DNA of 64,000 nt from Pseudocercospora fijiensis CIRAD86 (GCF_000340215.1 NW_006921532.1:10391764-10455763); one strand, 5' to 3'; numbered from the stretch's first letter, positions 22,841-36,232 are shown. Program-made: numbers and translations. Notes: generated from the letters alone by a model not told the origin.

Positions 22841-23481
22841 GAGCCGAAGGTAGGGCTATCTCTTTATATCTAACAGGTTCGGGTATGTTAAAGGTAGTCT
22901 ATAGGCACGAATAGCTATAACCGAAGCGAGAGCACGATAAGAGCCTATAATACGGACGATACCGAAGTATCTTAAGGGGCTATTACGATAAGTAGAGAAA
23001 CCTCTTAACGAGGGCATCGCTTTAACCCCGAAAAGCTACAAACCCTTAGGACTATTATAGCTTAGGGCCTAGTCTATAGCTATAGCTAGCTTCTAAGGAC
23101 TTAGCTCCGGGTCGAAGACCTATTTAGTACCGCTTACTCGAGATAAGCCCCGCCTAAGGAGGAGATAGACTAATTACCTATCGGCCTTGCTTAGTTTGCT
23201 AAGACTATTAATTAATAGCAAATACAGCTTGTAGGTCGGATAGCCGGGGAGTCCCCTATTAATCGGGTAGGGCGTTCCTAGATTCGTAGCCTCGCTTAGA
23301 TAGTGCTTAGCCTTCTACTAGAAAAAGAAGGCTACCGCCCCCCTACCTAGCTAAAGGAGATATAAGCTAGTTTCTAGGATCTAGGTATAAATAGAGATTG
23401 TAGTCTCTCCCTTCGAGTAGCTTTCGTCTAATACTAAACTAAGCTCCTAGAGGTAGTTAGGCGACCCCTAGGAGGCTAAAT

Positions 23482-23510
23482 CCTAATACTACCCTAGGGG
23501 TAATACTAGG
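23482..23510. repeat. Recurring near-palindrome with CCC(T/C)(A/G)GGGG core
   Basis: First of six related sites. The others are 28581-28605, 32568-32596, 33021-33045, 36276-36302 and 55508-55533. Each has a core such as ACTACCCCGGGGGTGTTAT or ACTACCCTAGGGGTAATAC flanked by inverted TAATA/TATTA arms; departures from symmetry are mostly C/T or G/A. They sit at edges of coding blocks: before gag, in the 5' part of pol, after pol, before and after the extra frame, and after the chromodomain of element A. Confidence 0.7.
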
Positions 23511-23679
23511 AGAAATAGCCTAATATACTATTCTCTCGCGTAGCAATACTATAACAAACTAAACAAACTAAAGACACTAAAAACATTTATATAGCATTTT
23601 ATTGCGACTTTATATAGCATTTCATTTTAACAATTTTACTAATAATCGAATAAGCTCTAGCTCTAGCGAAAACGAGTAT

Positions 23680-24845
23680 TAAGAATTAGCGGAATCCTCT
23701 AAATCCGAAACCGCCCCTAATCCTATTAACGAAGAAATCAGGCGGCGACTAGTTAATATAAGTAAGCCTCCTACGCCCTCTACGCTAGAGGCGCTCTATA
23801 ATGTTATTATAAAGATAATAGAGAAGCAAACTAAACTTCTCCGTTAAAACAAGCGTCGCCCGCTAGAACTAGGGAGTACTATAAACCCCTTATTCGAAGG
23901 GTGGAACGCTATAGTATATATAGAGCGTTTTAAGGAAGGCCTAATTAAGTACGAGCTCGATAGAGAGTCCGACTAGTATAAGATCTAGTCCCTTGTAAGG
24001 ACTACTAGCACTAAGCTTTACCGAACCCTTAGAACCCTAGTTAGCTACCTAGAAAAGGACGATAAGTCTAATACTAACTAGGAGATCTTTAAGTTAGCCT
24101 TTCTAAGGGAGTATTAGGAGCGCGATAGCCGTCGTATTAAAGGCAGTCGCGCGTAGCTCGAGACCCTCTGCTTTGTAAGGCGCACTAAGGATAACGACCT
24201 AAAGGGGTATATCCGCGAATTTGTTAAGTTAGCGGACGGCATCGAGTAGAGTAACCTCGAGAACTCTTAGAGAACGAGGCTACTCCTCTAGGGATTGCTA
24301 TAGCCTATAGCTTAGCGTATCTTCCGTCGCTATAAGCTTAGCGAGGCTGATCCTAAGAGCTTTAGGAAATACAAAGAGGTCCTAGTATATATTAAGGCCG
24401 ATATTAATAGTATAGCCGATACGAGGAAGTTTATCTACGGCGAAGACCGGAATAACCTAGCGTAGATTAGGAAAGAAGCCTTAGGAAGCAAGGGACCTAA
24501 GTTCCTTCCTAAATCGTAAAGTGGTCCTAAGACTGTAACTCCTACTATTACTAAGCACTCTTAAGACGTCGCGGACTTAGCTAAATCCCTAGCCTAACTA
24601 AACCTAAATGCGAAAGCATTATAGCGAGTTAGGGAGGTTATTAATGCTACTATACTAGGCGATATACTACTAGTCTACTAGGTTTCAGATCCTAACTACC
24701 CTAAAGCCCTTTTAGTAGATGTCTACGCTATACGGAAGATCTATTCTAACTTAGATAGCAAGTGCTAGATATGTAGCGGGTTCAAATATATCTAATCGTC
24801 CTACCCTATCTAGAAAGAGCTTCTTAAAAGGAAGCTTATTATGTA
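23680..24845 (+). pseudogene. Degenerate gag of the 14.1-kb unit
   Basis: One plus frame reads as a retrotransposon capsid-like protein with many TAG codons. Segments include FEGWNAIVYIERFKEGLIKY, EIFKLAFLREY, GYIREFVKLADGI and FRKYKEVLVYIKADI. A zinc-knuckle remnant follows at about 24760-24810 (KC-xx-C-SGFKYI), with later Cys/His positions lost. It stops where the T-rich insert begins. Assignment rests on layout and composition plus the downstream pol. Confidence 0.65.
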
Positions 24846-25522
24846 AGTAAAAATGTGCTCCTAGGCGGCTAGCGCGTGCCTAGAGGAGTGCGAGCGAAGC
24901 TTTCGCCTTATATATACTAAGCTAATTCGGTTCTTTAGACCTCGAAGCTAGACCTCGAAGCTATTAATATTATTATACGATTTAGTTCTATTAGAATAGT
25001 TTATTAGGAATAAGTATTTTTATATTTTTGTATTACTATTTTTCTTTTCTAGTATTTTAGATACTACTTTTTTATTTTTAACTTTATATATATTACTTAC
25101 TTTTATTCTAGTTTTCTCTAATTTTTTATATCTATTACTACTTTTTATATTATTAAAAAAACTATTTTTAATTTTTTTCTTTAATGTTTTACAGTTTTTC
25201 TATTTAGTATCTTACTTGTTTTACTTACCTATTTTATATTTTCTTATTTATTTCTATTATATGTTTTCTTTTTTCTAATACGTCTAAGTCCTCTTATTTA
25301 TATCCTTATTTATTACTTGTTTTCTATCTTACTACTTAGTTTAGTACTAGCTTATTATTCAGTCTATTAATTAGCTTATTATTTAGTTTATTATTTACTT
25401 TGTTCTCTAGTTTTTTATTTAATCTATTATTTGCTTTATTATTTAGTTTCTTCTCTAGTTTATTATTTACCTTCTTTTTCACTTTATTATAAGTTATTTA
25501 TTTACTAGAATATAATTTATTT

Positions 25523-25850
25523 TATTAATTGTTTAACTAATTGTTTAACTAATTGTTTAACTAATTGTTTAACTAATTGCTTTACTAAATGTTTAATTAA
25601 TTATTTAATTAATTGCCTTACTAATTGTTCTACTATTGTTTTACTTATTGTTTTATTAATTGTTTTGTTAATTGTTTTATTTATCGTTTTATTAATTGGT
25701 TTATTAATTGTTTTGTTAATTGTTTTGTTAATTGTTTTATTAATTGTTTTGTTAATTGTTCTATTAATTGTTTTATTAGTTGTTTTATTAGTTGTTTTAT
25801 TAGTTGTTTTATTAGTTGTTTTGTTTGTTGTTTTGTTAATTGTTTTACTA
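25523..25850. repeat. 12-bp T-rich minisatellite
   Basis: Tandem variants of TTAATTGTTTTG and TAATTGTTTAAC. Because 12 bp equals four codons, open frames through it give artificial repeats such as FINC/FVNC and LLIV; these should not be called genes. Confidence 0.85.
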
Positions 25851-26220
25851 ACTAGGATAGTACCCGTACATAAGTACTTCTGCTCCTTCTACTTACGTAG
25901 TAATAGCGGTAGCGCCCGCGAGTTTTTAAATTTTATATATACCTAGTATAGCGGAGCCGCGAATTTTAGGGTTCCTCGCTCTTATTCTCGCTCTCGTTCC
26001 TTTAATATTTTTCGGTAATTTTATAAATTTAAATCGTATGTTTTCTATAATTAAAATTAATTTTTCTATAGGTTCTTTTATTAAAAGTTGTTTTATAAAT
26101 TCTTTTATTAATGTTTTAGTTAATTTTCTTATTAATTTTCTTATTAATTTTTTGTATATTTTACTATATATTTTACTATATATTTGAAGTATTAGAAGGA
26201 AGGCAAAAGGCTTTACTAGC

Positions 26221-26298
26221 GGTTGTTCGGGAAGTCGGCGGTTGTTCGGGAATTCGGCGCTTGTTCGGGAAGTCGGCGCTTGTTCGGAGATACCGGCG
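26221..26298. repeat. 19-bp minisatellite, four copies
   Basis: Units of GGTTGTTCGGGAAGTCGGC with a few substitutions; the fourth is 20 bp and diverged. TG dinucleotides survive here, unlike in neighbouring DNA, suggesting weaker RIP or a later origin. Confidence 0.8.
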
Positions 26299-26430
26299 CT
26301 AGCTCCGAAAGTCTCTACTTGTAGAAATTGACCAATTAGGTATATAGGATTCTAAAATCCGGGGTCGGCTTGGCGTTACGTATAGCTAAGTGTACATTTA
26401 GCAACGTAGAGTAGTACCCTCCTTGCTATT

Positions 26431-26702
26431 GTAAGGCGAGCTTCGCTCGCAATTAGCCTTAGGTGCGTACTGCTAGTAGTAGTAGCGCATTGCCTGCCTT
26501 TGTTATTATTAGCATAAAGTCGCGTAAAAGTTAGATACGTAATTTTCTCGGAGGTTGTATTCTACCGTACCGTCCTAGCAGTTCTTATAGAATTCAGCTA
26601 ATTAGAGCTTTAGCTTTTAGAATCCGGGGAATTACGTAGTAACAACTCGGCGCAATTAGCTACTATAGTACCCTTATTAGTATAAGGCGAGCTTCGCTCG
26701 CA
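26431..26702. repeat. Two copies of a perfect 15-nt hairpin (GCGAGC-TTC-GCTCGC)
   Basis: GCGAGCTTCGCTCGC occurs at 26436-26450 and 26687-26701, each preceded by TAAG and followed by AA(T/A)TAGCC. An inverted, slightly altered copy is at 24890-24907. The six-base stems are perfect and G/C-rich. Confidence 0.8.
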
Positions 26703-26769
26703 AATAGCCGATTCTACTATATAGACACCGGCGACAAGATTAATTTCGAATAGAATCGGAGAGCCCCGA

Positions 26770-29700
26770 AGCTGCCTTAGCTAAAGACCCTTCTAGAAAA
26801 GAAGTATAGCGGCAAGATCGAGTTTAAGAATACTAGGAATAGTACCCTCGCCGCTATTACTAAACGAGAAACTTAGAAGGTTAGGGCAAAACAGGTTAAG
26901 GAGCGGAGTAGTAATAGTACTACTAAGCCTATTAAGGTTAACTTTGTTTCTTAGGATCCGGACGTAGTTACTAATATTTACGCGGTTACTAAGAATAGTA
27001 TAGATGTCTACGCTGCTATACGGTCTTAGACCTAGTCCTAAAACAAGGGTAAGAGCCCTTAGAACCCTACTTGCCCCGGTATAGCAGCCCCTACTAGGAT
27101 ACTAAAGAACAAGGCAGCCGATAAGGCTAAGCAATAGCGAGAGTTAACTACTAAAACTAAGACTCTCTAGATAGCTATAGACCGCGCTACCCGATCTAGC
27201 ACCGTACCTAGTACCCTACCTATAGAGAGCCTAGTCGTCCTAGAGACTCTAAAGGTCGATATAGAAGATGTTGCTACTAATATTAGTAGTACCCTAGGAC
27301 TAGCTAATCTACCGGCCTATAAGCGGAAGTTATCCGATCTAAAGAGCTTTCGCTTTAATAGATATATAAACAAGTATAGTACTAGCCTAGCTAACTCTAT
27401 AGATACAAAGGCAAACGCTCTCTTCTAGGCTTTATAGTTCCTAGACCTTAAGTCTAATATGTCTATAGGAGAGCTACTAGCGTACGGTTTGCCTACTAAC
27501 CTGTTCTAGAGCCGAATCCCTAACGATACTACCTTTATAAAAGATCTCGCTACCCTCCGACGAAAATAGGGACGAGAAGACTATATTGACGTCTCTTCCC
27601 TATAGTTCCTTCCTAAATTTTTAGGTACCTAAGAGTTAGTAGAAGGCGAATTAGTAACCTACGAAAGCTAGGAGACTATCGATAATACTAACGAAGAGGG
27701 GGTTAAGGAGATAGGCTAAGGGGATAGTAATAATGCCGACTCTACTCTAGTTTTAGTTTCTATTAAGGCTATCCGATTTACTAGCTAACAAATCGGTCGA
27801 GTAGGACCTCCTCGACCTAAAGAACTTTATTCTATCCCTAATAATATAAACCTTTCCGTAGTTACCCGTTCCTTCGCCGTCGTTCCTACTATCTATATTT
27901 AAGTTACTATTAGGAGCTATAGTTAATAGATGCTAGCAATGCTTAATAATAGTTCGGAGTTACTTATTATAAGTAAGCGTTAGGCTAAACAACTTAGGCT
28001 GCTAATAAATAGAGATATTTCCCTCGGTATATAGGGAGTAAATAGAGAGGTTGCGCTAGTAGGTACTTACTATAATGTTATAGTAGACGCCTTCGGCATA
28101 TACTTTTCCTTTACCTTCTAGATTGCCGCCGACCTAAATACGCTAATTATTCTAGGTCGACTATAGTCTCGTATAACCCGAGGTATTTAGCGCAACTGCG
28201 ACGATAGCTCCTAGGAGGGAACTATTACTAACTAGAAGGGCAACCGAGTCGTATTTACTAGTTATATCGGCAATACTAGCTACAAGTCCTACGAGGATAT
28301 CCTTACTGCTTCTAGACGGTCTTCGGGAAACGCTACGGCGCGGTTGTAAGACCGGCAATCTGCGCTATAAGTTAGTATAGCTTAAATAGGTTATTTCTAG
28401 AAGTACGCCGCTCCGTACGTTAAGGTAAGTTTCTAGGTTCTATACTAAGAAGACGAATGCTCGAAGCGATAGCGAGTATAACATAACGACTACCTAATAT
28501 ACGAGTTAAGGTAATAATACTATCGCAAGTATTACTACCGGACGCGGGTCTACTTAAACTAACTAATTAGAGCGCGAGTCTAATACTACCCCGGGGGTGT
28601 TATTACGAATCTAACGTTTTCGCCGGCGTTATAAATTAGGACTACTAGCTATATACCTATCGACTTAAGGAAACTTCTAAAGAGGTTTACGCGCTGTTTT
28701 GTTACGCTAATCTCTAAGCCTAGCGATAAAGAGAGCGAGCTCGGGTTCGACAATCGATTAGTATATATACCCTATATAAGAGGGTAGCTAACAAGATTAA
28801 GCCCGTAAAGGGCAGCGTATATATTACCGATAGGTCTAATCCTAGCGGGAATCCTAACTAGCGACAAAAGTGTCTTAATTAGGAAGCAATATTGCTACCT
28901 AGGGATAGTCTATACGACTAGAGATATATTACTAAAAAGTTCTCTACTATTCCTAAGGGTTTAAGGCTAACACCGGAAAGGCTTGCGAAGATTAAACCTA
29001 GTATAGAGCTTTCGGATCTTAAGCTTAACCTGCTATATAAGCTTCTATACAATCGCGAAGCTATATTAGCATATAACTTCACTTACCTAAGCAGAATTAA
29101 CCCGGAGGTTGCCCCTCCGTAGAAGATCCGAACGATCGAATATAAGCCTTAGGCCTATCTAGGTTTCAAGCTAAACCTAAGCCTACGAGGTATAGTCGAG
29201 GATATAATACGGTAGCGCGTAAAGGCCGGCACACTTAAGCCTTCCTATACCTTGTATCGTAATCTATACTTCCTAGTTTAAAAGAAAACAGCTCCTAGGG
29301 AACTAAAGAAGTACCGTCTAATTAACGCTATATAAAAGTTTAACGTAGTTACGATTAGAGATACTAACCTCCCTCCGGAGACTAATAGGTTCTCGGAAGC
29401 TTTTGCTAACTGTATTATAGCCTTACTAGTTAATGTTTTCTTAGGCTACGACTAGATCCCTCTCTATCCTAATAGCCGCGACCTTACTAGTTTCGAGATA
29501 CCTCTTAGGCTATATAGACAAACTACCCTTCCCTAAGGGGCAACTAACTCCGTAGCCTAGTTCGTTCGCATTATAAACTAAGTCCTCGCGGCCTATATCT
29601 CCTATATAGCGATGCCTTTCCTCGACGATATCGGTGTTAAAGGCCCTAAAACTAGGTACGACAATAAAGAAGTAGAGCCTAGTATCCGTAGGTTCTTTCT

Positions 29701-32325
29701 CGAATATATCTAGAATCTCGATAGCGTTCTCTGCGACCTAGAGCGAGCTAATCTAACGATATATAGGGAGAAGCTTTAGCTCCTATATAAACGAATAAAC
29801 ATTGTCGGGTTTGTAACCGATAAAAACGGCCGCTATCTTAATAATGTACAGGTCCTAAAGATAGTATCCTAGCCGGATCCTACCTATTAAAAGGATGTCC
29901 GAACCTAGCTTAGAGTAGTCTCCTACTTCCGTATCTAGGTCGAGAACTTTGTATTAGTATATAAGCCTTTATATGCCTTACTTAAGAAGGATACTAAGTT
30001 CGAATAGACCCTCGTATACTAAGCGGCTAAGGACAAGGTAACTAAGGCACTCGTTAGCGCACCTATACTTACGTCTATTAACTACTTAGAGGGTACGGGT
30101 TTAATAATTATTACTATCGACTCGAGCGGGGAAGGCTATAGCGAGATACTAATATAGTATAACCGTAAGGAGCTATCCTTACGTTATCCTATTAGGTACG
30201 ACTCCGGACTATAGAAACCGATCGAGGCCCGATACAATACTAGTAACCGAGAATGCCTTAGAGTCTATAAGGCTCTAAAGAAGTTCCGGCTATAGCTCTT
30301 TAGTGTGTTCTTTCGTCTAGAAATCGATACTTAGACGCTAGTCTATTAGCTTAACCGTATAGCCTCCGACCTACTAAACTCTACGATAGCTCGGTAGGTT
30401 ACCTAGATCTATTTGTTTAACTTCGACGTCTTCTACGTTCCTAGTAAGAAGTATACTAGACCGGATAGCCTTTCTAGAAGGCCCGCTATAGAAGAGGACA
30501 TCGCCGAGATAATAGAAGAAGAGGATATCGATACGGTAATTAACCGCACTTTCTTCGCTACCTTCTATATTAATGCTATACTAGCGATTACTAGGCCTGC
30601 TACCGACGACTAACCTAGCGACTAACCTAGTAACTAGCCCGACGAGAACCCTACTACTAACGATAATAACTAGGCTAAAGCTAAGGCGGATAAGTTAGAT
30701 AGGGACGATATCCTTAATAGGGTCTACTCCGACGACTCCTATTATATCGCCTACTTCCTAACCTATATAAAGAAAGCACCTAGTCTATCGAAGAGCTAAT
30801 ACTATCGTATTATTCGCTACTCCCGGAGGTTCCTTATTAAGGATCGCATCCTCTAGCGATAGGCTATAGTTAATGCACTACTCTAGCGTGTTATTAACGA
30901 CTTAGCAGCCTAATAAGAAATCCTTCGTTCCGTTTATAACAAGCTTAGCTACTAGGCGGCGGAGGGCACCTTCGATATCCTTCGTCGGCGCTACTAGTAG
31001 GACGGCGTATAGGCTAATATCTCCTACTACTATAAGAGCTGTCCTAAGTGCAATTTTAGGAATAGCTACCGACGTCTAGGAGAGCTACGTATTCCTACTA
31101 CCTAATTAGTCGGGGAGCGATAGTACGGCGATAGTGTCTATCTTAGCCGCAATAATAGCTTATATATTATTCGAGAGGGTCTTTCTCGATAGCCGGAGGC
31201 CTATTATTTCTATAAGGGCTACGGCGCTATTAATGCTCGTAATGTAGCTACCTTCCTATTTAAAGATCTGTTTTGCCGCTAGGGAACACCTTATAAGATT
31301 ATCTTAGACAACGCTACGAACAATATAGCTAAAGAAGTTTAAGTACTACTTGTTTCGTATAGGGCGAAGAACGTTCGCATCTCCCCGTACTATCCCTAGT
31401 CGAATGCTATTATTAAGCGTAGCTATCGGTCTTTGATTAATGCCCTATCTAAGATAACTAATAGAGGGGATAGGTCCGTTCCTATCTCTACCCGCGTTCT
31501 AGCCTTTCTCTAGGCGGATCGAACTACTATTATCGATACGACTAGACTTACGCTAGTAGAGCTTATAATTAGGAGGGACGCCGTTCTTCCTATTAAGTTG
31601 TCCTATCGTACGTATAGCGTTTACGATTAGGGGTCTATTCGTACTAGGGCAGATCTTCTTACTCTACGGGCTAAGGCTCTTAAGGATATAACTACGACTT
31701 CTTAAGAGGGTCTTGCTCGATAACGGCGCCTTCGTAAAGAGGCTAAGCAGTATTTTAATAACTATAATGCTATTAATTAGGAGCCTCTAAAGGTTAGCGA
31801 TATAGTTCTCCTATACCGGTCCGAGTTAGAATATAGTTGCTTCTATAAGCTAGCCTTTAAATAGAAAGGGCCTTATAGAGTGTAGGAGGTCCTTAACGAT
31901 AGTTCTACGTACCGACTTTAGGAACTTAATAGTGCTACCTTAAAGCACTCGTACCCCTAGGCTAACCTAAAGAAGGTCGTCGAGTTAAGAGAGCCTACCC
32001 GCTCTCCCCCGACCGAGGAGGAAGTTAATACCTCTATAGACCCTCTACCTACCTTAGATATCTATCGAGAGGAGGATCCTACCGCGATTATAGATCCTAT
32101 TCTACCCGATAACTTTATATATCCCTAGATACGTCTTAGTAAGCTATTAGGAATAACTTACAAACAAAGGGAGGGTTATATACGTATTAATTATATATAG
32201 AGCATTTCCGATATTAATTCCGATAGTAAACTAGACTTCTAGCTATCTAACTCTAACTCCGAGGAGGAGCTCGACTAGTCTAGCGACGAAGACCGCCTAG
32301 AATTATAGCTAGATCCCGAGACTAA
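26770..32325 (+). pseudogene. Degenerate Ty3/gypsy-type pol (protease region, RT, RNase H, integrase)
   Basis: Plus-strand reading broken by TAG/TAA. RT landmarks: KYRLINAI, then GATNSVA near 29541-29561, and FLDDIGVKG at 29617-29643, where the FLDD active site is intact. An RNase H region (EARYNTSNRECL, near 30220-30255) and a retained segment FDVFYVPSKKYTRPDSLSRR (about 30422-30481) follow. The integrase has a CPKC remnant near 31040, DSVY near 31130, LDNATNN near 31300, and NAIIKRSYRSLI near 31400, where the catalytic Glu of the DDE triad reads Lys. A GPYRV motif (GPY/F module) lies near 31870. No chromodomain is seen before the acidic C-terminus. The 5' part (26.8-28.6 kb) is not clearly assignable. 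Confidence 0.8.
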
Positions 32326-32329
32326 ATAA

Positions 32330-33464
32330 TTGCTTGTCTTTCCCTACCTCTACTATATTATTTTCCTTGCCTTCTCCGCGCTATTAATATAGTACCGCCC
32401 TATAGCTTTAGTCCTTACTGCTTATTCCTACGGTGTTAATACTTATAGTTGTTGCCCTCTTTTGCTTTTACTTTGTCTATTGTTTTGCTCTTTAGCCTTC
32501 GAGATATTGCTATAACTTTATTCCTTTACTCTTGTTTCCTTAGATAGAACTATACGAGGCGTGTTTTCCTAATAATACCCTAGGGGTAGTATTAGGAAAA
32601 TGGCCGAACCTAACCCTCTACCCTTCTAGGACTACTTCCCTCTAGATTTCTAGACTCTAGCGACTACCCTTAAGTAATAACGATAATAAGATACTCTACT
32701 AGAGGATATTCCTATCCTAATTAGTACTAGTTACGTAGGATACTAAGAAAGGGAGGATCCCTCTCCCTTCCTAGCTCTTAGATAGACATAGCAACCTAGG
32801 CCGATAGCCTCTAAGAATAGGGGCCTTAGGCTATTAAGCTTAGCGTCTAGAAGAAGGAAGAAGGAAGAAGGTAAACGTATAGACTACCTTTACGTACTTA
32901 CTAATGTAAAAGGTAATGCTATATCTATAACGGCAGTACTATAGGCTAACGCACTAACGAATTAGCTGCGCTAGGCCTAGGCGACTTGCTCCTCGTTACC
33001 GAGTATCTCTAGAGAAAAGCTAATACTACCCCGGGGGTATTATTAGTCCCGCTAGCCTTACTACTATAGATTTCTACTAGGGACTCGAACTGACTAGTTA
33101 TATTTCGAGTACGCGAGAGTCTACGATAGCTAAAGTTTAATAAAAGGCGCGTAGTCGCTACTAGCAATTAGCTAGATCGATTGTTAAACTTTAGCCTCTT
33201 CTAATAATAAAGAAGTCTCGTATATAGCTTTACTTTTATATATAGCCGTTATCCGTTTGCTTTACTAGCGCGGAATATACGGACTACGTTACCTTCGCAC
33301 TATATTTAAAGCGAGCTTCCTAAGCTCCTTCTTCTACTCGATTACTAACTAACTCGCCGCCGCCTAACTACCCCCCCTTTTCTATCTAAACCCTTTAATT
33401 ATTATTATTAAGCAACGAATATACTCGCAAACTCGTTTATAACCTACTTCCGCTTCGGTCGACT
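32330..33464. other. RIP-mutated spacer between pol and the extra frame
   Basis: No gene seen. It contains two of the recurring near-palindromes (32568-32596 and 33021-33045). The roughly 430 bp between them begin TAGTATTAGG and end CTAATACTA, a 9-bp inverted pair, so this could be a separate small insertion or a solo LTR. Confidence 0.45.
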
Positions 33465-36232
33465 ATGTCTTCCGGCGCCCCGAATCCGCTAGGCGCTAGT
33501 AGTAGCAACGACCTACCTACCTCTATTAACCTAAGCCTAGCTGCCCTAGTTCCGATCGAAGCCCTATCTAATAGCGCCTTAGCTACTACAACTAGCCTCT
33601 AGCACTGCTTCTAGATTGTTACTGCCTTTAAAGACCCTTAAGAGAAGATCTAGAACGCTCGTACCCTACTATGCGTTATTAATAGGAATATTAAGAAGGC
33701 TACTATCTTAGTTGCGTACGGTATAAACAACTTGCGTTAGTCTATCGGTAAGCGTATCTTTAAGCGCGAGGTTCTTAACGATATAGATATCGAATAAGCC
33801 TTTCCTATCGTCTATAGCCTCGAAACGGCCGGTACCTAGATTCGTTTGCGCTTTAAGACCCTTAACTAGGCCTTCGAACATTAGGGAGGACTAAGCAGTC
33901 TTCCTAAGAGCCTTATTAACTTCGCCTACGGTAGACAAGAGCGTACTAAGCAGGTCTCTTCGTTCGTTAATAAGTATAAGGTCCGTCGTTAAGGCGCCGA
34001 GCACCTTTCCTATACTATAATCTATCGCGTATCTACCGCTAGCAAGAAGGTAGGCAAGCAGTTACTTAACTTATCCTTTGCGCTTAACGACTTTACGACA
34101 GCCTACTAGAAGAAGCACTACGATACGATTGTCTAGGTCGATCTTAACGTATAGATAACTAAGGATCTACTAAAAGAGAAGGGCTATCGCATTAATAGTA
34201 TAGGCTTTATTATTAAAGGTTAAGAGGCTCCTATCGTTAATGTCCTTAAACGTAAGGCTCTTCGCCTAGAAACCGAGGCCGATACAGCTACTAGTCTTAC
34301 GCTCGCTATAGAAATATAGGCTAAAGATCGTCGCTCGACCTATAACCGTAAGGTCCCTTAAGAAGTTTAAGACGAGCGCGCTAAGGCCGAAGCAGCGCGT
34401 AAGAAGGCATTATATACTCGCTATGCCCTCCGCAAGGCTACTAAGAAGTATAGTACTCCTTCTAGTACCGACTATAGTACTAACTATAGTACTAACTATA
34501 GTAACTCGGATATTAATATACTAGATATACTACTAGAAGATATCTCCTCCGAAGGCTCCTTTAGCGAGCGTAGAGATAGAGGCCTCTCGCCGATCCTATT
34601 AACTAAGAACATCTATAGTTCTTATAAGGGCGACTCTATTGCGCACCTTATTACTAATATCGATATAGTTCCTAAAGCCGATATAGGTAAAGCTTCTACC
34701 GCCCTATCTATCTATTAATAGCTCGACGACCTTAGCAAGCTAGGTAAAGAGCGGTTTACTATATATACTAACTATATTAAGAAGGCCGCTAAGGTCTATA
34801 GTCTTTACGCTAGTACTAAGACGAGTGTTCTTATTAGTCGCCTATTAAAAATTAGACGCGAGATCGCTAATTAGGATGCCTTTACTGCTCTTAAGACTAG
34901 TTATACTAACTAGTTTCCTAGACGCCCTACTGCCGCCCTAACCTCCCTAGGACTCTATATATTTAACCCTACTAGTACTATTACTCGCGATCTTACGCTA
35001 ACTAAGCGTCGGTACAAGTTAATTACTAGCATTCTCGGCTAAGGCACTTCCTTCGACCGCTTTCGTTAGACTAGTAATACTATCTTCCCTCGAGTCTTCG
35101 GTTAGATATAGTCGCCTCGTAGAGCGTACCTTCCTCTTATCGTCGACCTAATATAAGAGGAGTTTCGTATATTCTTTTAGTATATACGTAAACTGCCTAA
35201 GTCTAAGTAGGAAGGCCGTAATACCCTTTAAACCTGTAGAGTAAGTAACTAAATCGTCCGTTAGCATCCCGCCTTATAGCTCTTAGCTATTGCCCTTCGA
35301 CCTAATTACGTATACGAGCTTATCTCCGTCCCTAAGCCTACTAAGTACTTTAAGGTAGGTAATAGTAGTTATAAGAACTGCCCTACTAAGGAGACTTCTC
35401 GTCTTAGATAAGATATAGTTAAGCTCGTAGCTAGTAAGGGTACTAGCTATCTACGTATTAAGGTTTCTCTTATATCTAAAGATAAGACTGCCTGTTTAAC
35501 TATTATCGAGGGCATATACGAACTAGAGGTCTTCGAGAACTAGGTTAAGAAGCTTAATGCCTGTAGCCTAGTTCTACTAAACAAGATTAGCAAGCTTACT
35601 AATAAGTACCTTACTAACGACGACCTCGGCTATATATTCGATAGTTAGCCTAACAAAGGCGAGGCAGCTTAGTAGATCCTTAACCCTCTAAAGGAATGCG
35701 AAGTCTCTATTTAAATGCTATACCTTCCGTATAGCGAACTAAGCCTAAGAGCGACCGTATATTAATCGACCTAGGCTACTCTCGTATTATCGATAGCACT
35801 AAGATTAAGGGCTACGATAACTTAACCGTCGCTAAGGTTGCTAAGGCGTACCGTAATCTAACCGCCCTTCTAGGTTCTAATACCTTCGTACCGTTCGCCT
35901 TCCCTACCGCTATCTTAGTTAAAGGCCTTAGTTATATTTCCGATACCCTAGTCGGTAGAATTCCTTAGTTAAGTTACGTTATTTAGAACGAAGTTAAACA
36001 AATCCTCTAGTTTAGTAAGGAGGAGCTTAAGGACTATCTACGCGAGTAGGAGAAGGCTATATAGGACAAGGCTACTAATCTCCTCGTTAATTAAGCTTAC
36101 TTCGAGGCAGAGTACTTTAGTGCTAATAGCTTTAATACCTACGGAGGAGTTTAGGAGAGTCGACTAGCTAATAAGGTTATTGCTAGTAAGGATTACGGTG
36201 CATTAAAGCAGCAGTAAGTTAGCGTAGTAGAT
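33465..36232 (+). pseudogene. Unidentified long degenerate frame downstream of pol
   Basis: An ATG at 33465 (MSSGAPNPLGASSS) opens a frame followed for about 900 codons with mostly TAG/TAA interruptions and perhaps a frame change near 35.7 kb. Visible features: a helical basic segment (ALRKATKKYS, KAEAARKKALYTRYAL) and a Ser/Asp-rich linker with TNYSTNYS near 34470. A central region reads IYTNYIKKAAKVYSLYAS; later segments are RAYLPLIVDLI and DDLGYIFDS. I see no protease, RT, integrase or zinc knuckle. It lies between two of the recurring palindromes and just before the purine tract of the right LTR. It could be a gag of a non-autonomous element or an accessory 3' frame. Confidence 0.5.

Larger units (their letters stand above)
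24850..26450. other. T-rich low-complexity insert with terminal hairpin-like repeats
   Basis: Unlike its surroundings this stretch is strongly T-rich on the plus strand from about 24990 to 26200 and contains 12-bp and 19-bp tandem repeats. Near its left end (24889-24910, TGCGAGCGAAGC...CGCCTTA) and right end (26432-26452, TAAGGCGAGCTTCGCTCGCAA) are inverted copies of one motif, so it could be an inserted element with short inverted ends. A second direct copy of the right motif lies at 26682-26702. It separates the gag-like frame from pol. No coding function is evident. Confidence 0.5.

Noticed and set aside
25625..25946. Open frames of 76 and 93 codons with FVNC or LLIV repeats
   Set aside because: They are translations of the 12-bp T-rich minisatellite; the periodic amino acids come from the repeat unit and no gene features exist.
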